Assembly: GCA_949317995.1 (NCBI GenBank)
Contig: OX439038.1
Span: 33,254,613 to 33,318,612 of the forward strand
Reading direction: 5' to 3'
DNA from: Acholoe squamosa
Lineage: Eukaryota > Annelida > Polychaeta > Phyllodocida > Polynoidae
DNA length: 64,000 nucleotides
Part shown: positions 11,591 to 19,012 of the stretch, in pieces
Position numbering within the stretch: position 1 is the first letter of the stretch
Layout: every line of letters starts with the position of its first letter
Translations under genes and position numbers: made by a program
Notes under the pieces: model-generated
What the model was told of the DNA's origin: nothing
Database searches by the model: none
The model's input: the letters and a program-made list of their open reading frames with translations, nothing else

Positions 11591-12171
11591 GTATATTTCC
11601 CTAGTGATTCATACTTTGATTCCTAGAGACGCTCACTTCGTTCTTGTAATAAGATACTATACACATATTTTCTTTTAAAATATATGCATAAGCTAACTCT
11701 ATAAAGTCGCTGAGCTCCTCTGATTTGTGAGTAGTGGCGATCACATTCACAGTCTCAGGTGTATAATTGATCTCATTAATACACCCATACGGCTGAATTT
11801 TATGTGTCCTAATACCTTCTTAGAAAAGAATTTCACTCACACTTATTTTTGAATATATATCTACAGCTATAGACACTGTTTTTCATTTCTCAGAGTCTGG
11901 GTTTCTTAAATAATTAAACCATTATAGGCTCTGGTTCTTTAACAGAATGCCTTACTTCTGGACAAATATATCCTTTAAATTTAGGCCTCTTAATTATGGA
12001 CCTTGTTACTGGAGTCATTCTATGTGTGTCGCGACTGTGGTCCTGCTGGTTCCGACTAGTGTTTCCATTCACCCTTAGACAACTTATAAGGTGCCCCATA
12101 GTGGTTGCCTCCTGTATGTGATGCACTTCTTTCTCTTTGTCTCATATACCTGCTTTATTTACTATCTTCAG
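11591..12171 (+). other. Candidate intron of the antisense gene
   Basis: A strong donor (AA|GTAAGTAT, GT at 11,587-11,588) and an acceptor with a pyrimidine-rich lead (TATCTTCAG, AG at 12,170-12,171) bound this stretch on the plus strand. It contains no sense (minus-strand) gene. Confidence 0.5.
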
Positions 12172-12242
12172 TTCTTCTCCCGCTTCATCTGCTGATGATG
12201 ATGATGCCTCTACTCCTACTAGTCCTTAAATCTTCACTTCAG
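12172..12242 (+). CDS. Candidate second exon of the antisense gene
   Basis: If joined to the donor at 11,586/11,587 the frame continues for 18 codons of Ser/Thr/Pro/Asp-rich sequence, including four Asp codons in a row, and stops at 12,227-12,229. The composition matches the first exon. The exon ends with CAG|GTATGT at 12,242/12,243, a second good donor only 13 bases after the stop, so the message would not trigger junction-dependent decay. A further acceptor candidate (CTCTACAG) ends at 12,386. Confidence 0.45.
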
Positions 12243-12710
12243 GTATGTATTTCTAATATGTTTTATATTAAATGCATCCTAAATGGATCCGACCTTTTAC
12301 AATTTTCCACAAACTGTATTAAGTAGTTAAGTCTTATCCATAGAGTAGGGTGTATCTGAGCGTTAATATCTCTACCCTCTCTACAGTGGGCGATGATTCC
12401 TTTCCTTCAGTAAATTATTACTGATCTCCATTAATTCATCTCAACCGCTATGAACCTTCCGTTGTCTATGATCCAGGCTTTTCCACTAGAACTCATGTTT
12501 ATAGCTTATCTAAACTGCTGATTATGTTGTCTTGTCTTGGTTATGTCCGCGTAGCATGCTAGTTGTTCTATCTTGTTAAACTTTTGAGTGTAGTCTGTAT
12601 CTGTTGCTTGCCGATGTCTGTACAGCTGGAGTTCCGCTCCTACACTGCCAACTGTCTTGCTTGTCATTGCATCTTATCTCTTTCTTTTACCTGCGCATGT
12701 CTGCTCTCTT

Positions 12711-12791
12711 CCCCCCCCCCCCTTTTCCTGTTACTAGGCTGTTAATATACATATGTCTGTCTCAGTGTCCGACACTTCCCCCCCCCCTTTT
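12711..12791 (-). promoter_or_regulatory. Two purine tracts after accessory ORF C
   Basis: In element sense GAAAAG plus a G10 run (12,791-12,778) and GGAAAAG plus a G12 run (12,726-12,711) follow the stop of ORF C by 15-95 bases. On the opposite strand the second tract is followed by TTACTAG at 12,731-12,737, a plausible 3' splice acceptor for antisense transcripts. Confidence 0.35.
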
Positions 12792-12804
12792 CTCACTCAC
12801 GTGT

Positions 12805-13146
12805 TCATTCCCCCGCTGGCTCTGTTTCCGCGCCGTCATTCTCGCGCTGTCTTTTCTGTCTCTTTCCTCCTGTACCCCATTCTTTCCAGGCATCTGGAGC
12901 TGCAAATACTGCCATGGTTATTTGCTGTATCTTCCATGCAGTATTCTTACTTTCCTCAGGTAATTTCCTAACCCAAGTTTTCACTTCACCTTTCATTCCC
13001 CACAATAATAATGCCACATATTCCATTTCCCCTAGATCATATATTCTCTTAATCAGATCCATGTCGTAGAAATATTCTTCTATCTTTTCTCCTGGTGCTC
13101 CTCTAAAGGTAGGTGGCGTTATACTGATACCTGCCATTTTGTACAT
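12805..13146 (-). CDS. Accessory ORF C, Gag-capsid-like fragment
   Basis: The protein has 113 residues from an ATG at 13,146. Its first 75 residues line up by eye with the start of the capsid region of this element's own Gag. Shared positions are P-x-F-x-G-x-PGE, then Y-F four to five residues on, a spaced A-x-L-x-L-x-G, a Trp, and P-E-x-x-K. The tail is basic (KRQKRQR) then acidic. It is a free-standing, diverged half-capsid, not a recent copy of gag. It could interfere with or modulate particle assembly, as truncated Gag proteins do in Ty1 and in some domesticated retroviral genes. That role is inference. Confidence 0.55.
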   Translation of the reverse strand: MYKMAGISITPPTFRGAPGEKIEEYFYDMDLIKRIYDLGEMEYVALLLWGMKGEVKTWVRKLPEESKNTAWKIQQITMAVFAAPDAWKEWGTGGKRQKRQRENDGAETEPAGE

Positions 13147-13236
13147 TTCTTCAACCCCTCACAACGTTCCCCTAACAGGTATTGTATTTTATAACCGTAC
13201 AGTCCCTCTGTTCTTTTCTATCAACTCATATCCTTT

Positions 13237-13722
13237 CTAGTTATATTTATCAAAGTCTTCAGTTACATCCTCCTCCTCCAGGGTCGTCTCATTGTCTTTA
13301 ACCCCGGATGTTAATACTCCTTGGGTAATATGCTTTCCCTTTTGCTTCAGTTTAAACATTTCCCAAGTTTCATCTCTTTGTCTACACTGCCTGCATCGTT
13401 TCCCTCTGCTAGTCTTGCGATGCCTCCTACACTTTCTTGAGAAAAAGAATGCATTAGTCACACTCCCTACTCCATATTTAAAGTGATGTCTATTTACTTG
13501 TTCCCTCAAATATCTTGGCAATCTCGCGATGTCCAATTTCAGTTTTGATATTTTCTGCATTACTATGTCCTGTAACGTCGCCCCATTGTATCTGAATACC
13601 TTCGGCAATGAATATCCAAATCCATATATAGCATCCAGCGCGTCTTCTACCTGTTGTCCCCTATATCTCCCTGCCTTTACTATAGATGGTGCTCTCTTTC
13701 CCGCATCCTCACTAGTGGACAT
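13237..13722 (-). CDS. Accessory ORF B, Arg-rich protein
   Basis: The protein has 161 residues from the ATG at 13,722-13,720, whose A is the last base of the preceding stop codon. The frame is open 26 codons further upstream inside ORF A but starts there with TTG. Around the middle is a dense Arg/Lys/Cys stretch (residues about 100-120, with CRR, RGKRCRQC), compatible with nuclear localisation or RNA binding. The tail is acidic (EEED). I do not recognise a family. Comparison with retroviral Rev/Tat-type regulators rests on composition alone. Confidence 0.5.
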   Translation of the reverse strand: MSTSEDAGKRAPSIVKAGRYRGQQVEDALDAIYGFGYSLPKVFRYNGATLQDIVMQKISKLKLDIARLPRYLREQVNRHHFKYGVGSVTNAFFFSRKCRRHRKTSRGKRCRQCRQRDETWEMFKLKQKGKHITQGVLTSGVKDNETTLEEEDVTEDFDKYN

Positions 13723-14309
13723 TATATGAGATGTTTTATCCCATGTACCTGTTCCAGGTGTTTGGCCGCTCCTGCCGCTGTTGCTGTTGTTCTGCCACAA
13801 ATGTGACAGAGCCTTGATGTCACTTGTCTTCTGCTATAATACTCTTCTATCAATATGTCATCCAATCTGATTGATGTATCCAGCACAAATTCATCGTCTT
13901 TACTATAAAATATTGATGGTTCTGTCTGTGTCGCTGTTTCTGTGGTCTGAGTCTCTCTCTTAATTATACCACTGGTGCCTTGTAGAGTGGCATCCAACAG
14001 CCACTCCCATTCTGTCTGTCCCACAGTGATGTCACGTATGCTATCCCATATGTTTCCTTGATGATTTACCAGGACCTCGGCTTGAGCTGCTTCCACCACC
14101 TGTATTGGTTCTTGCGCTGAGCTTGGTTGGCCTGACGTTGAAGTCGCACCAAATCCTTTTTCATTTGTTTCTGTTGTTGTTGAACTTGCTGCAGACACTG
14201 TGCTCCTTTCATTGTAAGTGCTATTGCAATAGTTGTCTTGAATCATCCACGTATTATAGTATTGTTGGTATTGCTGTTCTCCAACACTATCGTACCAGCT
14301 ATCTGCCAT
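13722..14309 (-). CDS. Accessory ORF A, C-terminal C2H2 zinc finger
   Basis: The protein has 195 residues from a true ATG at 14,309. The first 150 residues are Ser/Thr/Gln/Glu-rich with no fold I recognise. The last 35 carry CHIC, a 12-residue spacer, then H-x4-H, a C2H2 zinc finger. The position directly after pol suggests a spliced accessory message. The stop TAA overlaps the ATG of the next ORF as TAATG, which suggests coupled termination-reinitiation. A nucleic-acid-binding or regulatory role is inferred only from the finger. Confidence 0.6.
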   Translation of the reverse strand: MADSWYDSVGEQQYQQYYNTWMIQDNYCNSTYNERSTVSAASSTTTETNEKGFGATSTSGQPSSAQEPIQVVEAAQAEVLVNHQGNIWDSIRDITVGQTEWEWLLDATLQGTSGIIKRETQTTETATQTEPSIFYSKDDEFVLDTSIRLDDILIEEYYSRRQVTSRLCHICGRTTATAAGAAKHLEQVHGIKHLI

Positions 14310-14417
14310 CCGTCCATCAGCACCTGCTATTTACTGTGAGGTCTTATCTCGTCCCTCGTTGTGCGCGCACTGCCACCTCCTGATGCATCTCCTCCTGCAT
14401 ATACCTGTTGCGCTGGC

Positions 14418-14439
14418 CTCCCCCCCTCCCCTCTTTTCC
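14418..14439 (-). promoter_or_regulatory. Purine tract between pol and the zinc-finger ORF
   Basis: In element sense this is an AGGAAAAG-then-G-rich tract of about 22 purines. Similar A4 plus G-run tracts recur at 12,778-12,791, 12,711-12,726 and 7,102-7,114, each near a gene boundary. They could act as internal polypurine tracts, or their complement could serve as polypyrimidine tracts for antisense splicing. Confidence 0.35.
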
Positions 14440-14633
14440 TACCTTGCCCTACTTTTCCCTTTTCTTTGTGTATCGCCCTCCTTTCCGTCTACCTGCATGA
14501 GTCAGCTTGACCTGCTCCTCCGGGCGGCCCCTCCCCCTTCGGCACCTGCATCACCCCCCATTTTCCTTCATAGTAACACACGTCCATACTACAGGATTAT
14601 CGCCCATCCTGTAGTATCCCGTCTAAGTTCACC

Positions 14634-17600
14634 CTATTCTCCATCGCTGGATGAGCTGAGCTCCTCTCTGCCTCTCCTGTGATGCTTACAAATCGGTCCC
14701 TTTGGAATGATATGTTCACTGCTAGATTCCTCACTCATAATAGCCCCTGCAGCCAGTTGCGCTCTCCTATCTCTTTGTCTCCGTCTCTTCTCAGCCCTAT
14801 CCTCTCTCTCCTTTCTTTTCTGTCTTCTCTCCATTTCTTCTCTCTCTCTTTCTTCGTCCATCTGCCTCTTCACCTCGACATTTCTCACTCTACCCTTCCT
14901 TTTCTCTTCATTATCCTGTCTTCGGCCACCCTCGACCTTATCAATATCACTATCCTGTAACCCTTTCTTTTTACACCAATTATCAACCACAGCTTCCTGC
15001 CTGTGCTTCTCCCGGCTATCTCGCCGTACAACTCCATCTTTCTCATTATCAGATTCCCGTATAGGTGCGCGCGGTCCAGCTCCGGCCACCTCTCTCTTTT
15101 TCTCATGTGCACTTCTATCGTCGTCTGACATTTTCAATTTGTCCTCCTTATCAGCGCCCGCTAGCGCTGTATCCTCCAGACCAGATGAAGGATGTTCTAC
15201 CTCAGTCACCCCTTTAGGGTCCTCACGTCTCATATCCTGTATTTCCACTTCTGATTCCACTTCTGTTCTATCCACTTCCACAGTCCTCTCATCTTTGGCT
15301 ACTCCTTCGTCATTTTCACCCTCCCCTTTGTATGCTCTCTTCAGTTTATTCACATTTACCAAGTGAGGTATCTCTTTGCCCGTCTTCACTGCTCTCAACC
15401 TCACCCTGTTATCCCCCACCACCTCTATTATCCTGTGTGGCCCTGTGTATCTACCAGCAAACTTCGATGTATTATTCATCGCGCATTTCGGATCATAATA
15501 ATATACCCACTCCCCCTCTATAAAAGATACAGGTCGCGCCCGTCCATCCAGTCTACGTCTGAGCTGCTCCTCATACCTAGCAGTATGAGCGTTGGCCGCC
15601 TCTTGTAATAACTGTATGCTATGATTGGTCCTTATAAACCAATCCCTTTCAGATGGCACTTTAGGCAGTGGCCTTTCTTCAGCAAAGGACATAGCCACCG
15701 GATCCCTCCCGAATTGTAGTGCATATGGTGAAAACCCCGTCCTCATACTAATATTGGAGCGCACCGTCCACAATGCAATGGGTAACAGCTCTGGCCAGTG
15801 TTCATGGTCCTCAGTCACATAGCATCCTATCGTATCCTCTAATGATTTATGTAATCTTTCAACCCTGGCATTTCCGGTCGGATTCCTAGAAGACGTAAAC
15901 CTCTGTTTGGTTGATAATCTAGCTGTAACCTCACGAAAAACCTGACCCATATATGTAGACCCTCTGTCACTGCACAGCACTTCCACCTTGCCGTACCTAC
16001 ACACGATCTCCCGTAGAAACACCCCAGCTGCCGTGTGCGCAGTTGTGTCTTTAGTACAGAATGCCTCCGGCCATCCCGTCAGAAGGTCTATGAAGGTCAT
16101 GATATATTTATAACCTTCTTTGGACCTACGTAGTGGCCCAACAAAATCTGTCTGTATCACTTGCCATGGATAATCCGGCGTATCCCATGATCTTGCCTTG
16201 GCCCTAAAGTGAGGTGCTCTTTTTCTCAACGCGCACCTTTCACATAGCCGCACGTATCTAGCTATGTCCACCATCATATTTTTCCAATAAAACCTAGCCT
16301 GTACTTTTGTATTTAGCGCCACTGTTCCCACATGTCCTCCGCACATGATATCATCATGCATGAGATAGAGCACTCTATTCACCATAGCCTTAGGCACCAC
16401 TATCCTTGGGTTTAGGTCAGCTATAGGCCCACCCCTCCTTCTAGCTGGTTTTATATACTTGCATAACAATCCATCCTTCATACCCATGAAATCAGCATTA
16501 TGTAAAATCCCTCGCGCCTTTTCCTCATCCACTGGCAATTCATCTCCCGCCAAATATCTCATCATCCCCCTGCAAAATCCATCCTTCCACTGCTCCTGAA
16601 TGAAGGTTTCCCTATCCAATTCCTCCCCTACAAGTTCCATCACGAGTAACTCACATCCCACCTCAGGCTCAAACTCCCCCGACTCCTCGCCAGGTGTATC
16701 CTGTCCCACTGCCAACGGCACTCTGGATATAAAATCCGGCAGGTAGTGAGTGGCACCCGGCTCATACCTGATCTCATAGTCAAAGTCAGTCATTGCTAAA
16801 CCCCATCTAGTCAACCTTTTGGATGGAGCCTTACTGGCTTGCTGAAGCAAAGGTATTAATGGTTGATGGTCTGTTATTATCGTAATCTTAGCTCCCGTCA
16901 GCATATCCTCAAATTTCTTCAACACTCTTATAACAGCTAGGCCTTCTTTCTCTGTTATAGTGTAGTTTCTTTCAGCCTTTGTAAATGTATACCCATAATA
17001 TGTTACCGGTCTCAGCAATCCATCCCTCTTTACACAGATGGCCGCTCCACACGCGCCATCCGAAGCATCCGTTAAAACATAAAAGTGGCCTCCAATCTCT
17101 GGGTGAACCAATAACGGTGTGCTCGCTAATGCTGCTTGTATTTTCTTGAATGACACCTCACACTCATCCGTCCACTTAAATGGCACCTTAATTTTCAACA
17201 AATTATTCAGAGGCATCGACAAAACAGCATAGTTAGGAATAAAACTCCTGTAATAATTACAAAGCCCCAGAAAGGATCTAGTTGTATGTTCATTATACGG
17301 TCTGCCAAATTCCTGCACCTTTCTGATCACTTTAGATTGCGTCTGCACTCCTTCAGCATTGATAATGTGCCCCAAAAACTTGATTTCCGCTTTGCCCCAC
17401 TCACACTTTTCCGGCTTCACTGTTAAACCTGCTTTACCTAAAGCTGCCAATACTCTGCCAACATTAGTAATATGGCTGTCCACATCCGGATCAAAGATAA
17501 TAATATCGTCTAGGTATGCTAGACAAGTACGTGGTATTAAGCCTCCTAGTGCTAATGACATAATCTTAGTAAATTGCCATGGGCTCTGCTTCATACCAAA

Positions 17601-19010
17601 CGGCATCCTCGTCCATTGCCAAACTCCCGAGGGTGATTCAAATTCTGAATATTGCCTGCTGTCATGATGTAGATCGCACTGATGATACCCACTGAGCAAA
17701 TCCATGGCTGTAAAGATTATAGGTTTTCTGTATGCCATATACAAAAACATGCTTCTGGCTGTGGGCATAGGGTATGTATCATCCGCCGTAATAAGATTCA
17801 ACATGCGATAGTCTGTACATAGTCTAGCCTTTCCATCTTTCTTCTGCACCACCACCAACGGACTTCTCCAGACGCTGTCACTGGGCTCTATAATTCCCAA
17901 CTTTAACAATTCCCTCACCTGTTCATCAATAATATCCATTTTCTGAGGAGAATACCTGTATGGTCGTGCCATACACGGACCCTTGGACTCATCGACCCTT
18001 ATTTTCATTGGAGCCAATGAACAATGACCCAACTCCTTCATAGAAAATGCTATAGTGTCCATGTTGACCACCAGCATTTCTCTGAATACCCTCTGCTCTT
18101 CCGGCGTCATCATAGTGTCACCCAAATCAAGGCCCCTGATCTTCTCAATTTTATCCAGCCTCTCCTGCTCACTTAAGGTAGAAACACCACATCCACCACC
18201 ATTGTCCTGAGGATCCTGCCGGTGCTTTGACCCTCCCCTAGCATCTTGACCATTCTCCCGCCGATCTTCATTACATCGTGCCAAAATCTCACGAGCCTCA
18301 TCCTTTCTATCCCTGCCAACCTTAGCTGTATCAATTACCTCCAGCAAATTAAGTTCTGGTCCATCTATGTCTTCTGTATATGCTATAACCTCAGTTGTAT
18401 CCACATACACTTGCCTGTCAGAGAGATTAGCAATCCTCATATACCATTTCTTCCCCACATAGTTCACCGCACCATCCGCAGCTACCACCGCCAAATTAGA
18501 TGGTCTCAACAAGACCGTTGTTCCAACCCTTTCAGCCGCAACATCCCATCCTTTCACCGTCACCAATCTTTCCTCCCATGGGTCCAAAATCGCCGCTACT
18601 TCAATTGAGACCGGATCCTCAGTAAAGAGACGCACCTTTCCATCTATAGCTATAATCTGTGCCCTTGCGTCAATCAGAAAATTACGTCCCAGCACAATAT
18701 CATAAGCCAGTGAATCCACCACATTAAAATCATAGTATATGCAAGCACCATCCATAAAACACTGCAGTCGCACCGTCTCATAAACTTGTAATGATGTTCT
18801 GTCCCCCAGACGCACCTTCCCCAATTGAGATGGCTGCCTGTCCCAAATTGCTCTCTCACTTATACTACTCACAATTGTCCGTGCTATAAAACAATCAGAC
18901 GCGCCCGTGTCCACTAAACATCTGTATGTATTCTCGTCAATAGTACACTGAACCAACCATGGCGTTTTGTCTTTTGATCCCCTGTTTCCCGACCCATCCC
19001 CTGATATCAA
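14634..19010 (-). CDS. pol: Pol: protease, RT, RNase H, integrase
   Basis: About 1,458 residues are counted from a TTG just after the gag stop; the frame is open back to 19,064 and is expected to be entered by frameshift. Aspartic protease: DTGA at residues 34-37. Ty3-type reverse transcriptase at about 330-560, with YLDD at 499-502. RNase H follows at about 610-740. Integrase has an HHCC zinc site ending CERC at 923-926, a D,D,E core at about 955-1070, and a GPY/F-type C-terminal domain near 1,200. It ends with a 170-residue Arg/Glu/Lys-rich tail that is unusual for the family. There are no internal stops, so it may be functional. Confidence 0.95.
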   Translation of the reverse strand: MISGDGSGNRGSKDKTPWLVQCTIDENTYRCLVDTGASDCFIARTIVSSISERAIWDRQPSQLGKVRLGDRTSLQVYETVRLQCFMDGACIYYDFNVVDSLAYDIVLGRNFLIDARAQIIAIDGKVRLFTEDPVSIEVAAILDPWEERLVTVKGWDVAAERVGTTVLLRPSNLAVVAADGAVNYVGKKWYMRIANLSDRQVYVDTTEVIAYTEDIDGPELNLLEVIDTAKVGRDRKDEAREILARCNEDRRENGQDARGGSKHRQDPQDNGGGCGVSTLSEQERLDKIEKIRGLDLGDTMMTPEEQRVFREMLVVNMDTIAFSMKELGHCSLAPMKIRVDESKGPCMARPYRYSPQKMDIIDEQVRELLKLGIIEPSDSVWRSPLVVVQKKDGKARLCTDYRMLNLITADDTYPMPTARSMFLYMAYRKPIIFTAMDLLSGYHQCDLHHDSRQYSEFESPSGVWQWTRMPFGMKQSPWQFTKIMSLALGGLIPRTCLAYLDDIIIFDPDVDSHITNVGRVLAALGKAGLTVKPEKCEWGKAEIKFLGHIINAEGVQTQSKVIRKVQEFGRPYNEHTTRSFLGLCNYYRSFIPNYAVLSMPLNNLLKIKVPFKWTDECEVSFKKIQAALASTPLLVHPEIGGHFYVLTDASDGACGAAICVKRDGLLRPVTYYGYTFTKAERNYTITEKEGLAVIRVLKKFEDMLTGAKITIITDHQPLIPLLQQASKAPSKRLTRWGLAMTDFDYEIRYEPGATHYLPDFISRVPLAVGQDTPGEESGEFEPEVGCELLVMELVGEELDRETFIQEQWKDGFCRGMMRYLAGDELPVDEEKARGILHNADFMGMKDGLLCKYIKPARRRGGPIADLNPRIVVPKAMVNRVLYLMHDDIMCGGHVGTVALNTKVQARFYWKNMMVDIARYVRLCERCALRKRAPHFRAKARSWDTPDYPWQVIQTDFVGPLRRSKEGYKYIMTFIDLLTGWPEAFCTKDTTAHTAAGVFLREIVCRYGKVEVLCSDRGSTYMGQVFREVTARLSTKQRFTSSRNPTGNARVERLHKSLEDTIGCYVTEDHEHWPELLPIALWTVRSNISMRTGFSPYALQFGRDPVAMSFAEERPLPKVPSERDWFIRTNHSIQLLQEAANAHTARYEEQLRRRLDGRARPVSFIEGEWVYYYDPKCAMNNTSKFAGRYTGPHRIIEVVGDNRVRLRAVKTGKEIPHLVNVNKLKRAYKGEGENDEGVAKDERTVEVDRTEVESEVEIQDMRREDPKGVTEVEHPSSGLEDTALAGADKEDKLKMSDDDRSAHEKKREVAGAGPRAPIRESDNEKDGVVRRDSREKHRQEAVVDNWCKKKGLQDSDIDKVEGGRRQDNEEKRKGRVRNVEVKRQMDEEREREEMERRQKRKEREDRAEKRRRQRDRRAQLAAGAIMSEESSSEHIIPKGPICKHHRRGREELSSSSDGE

Positions 19011-19012
19011 AT

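Noticed and set aside
14707..15366. 219-codon plus-strand frame
   Set aside because: It is the mirror of the charged pol tail and is low-complexity Ser/Leu; no start context or splice signals support it.
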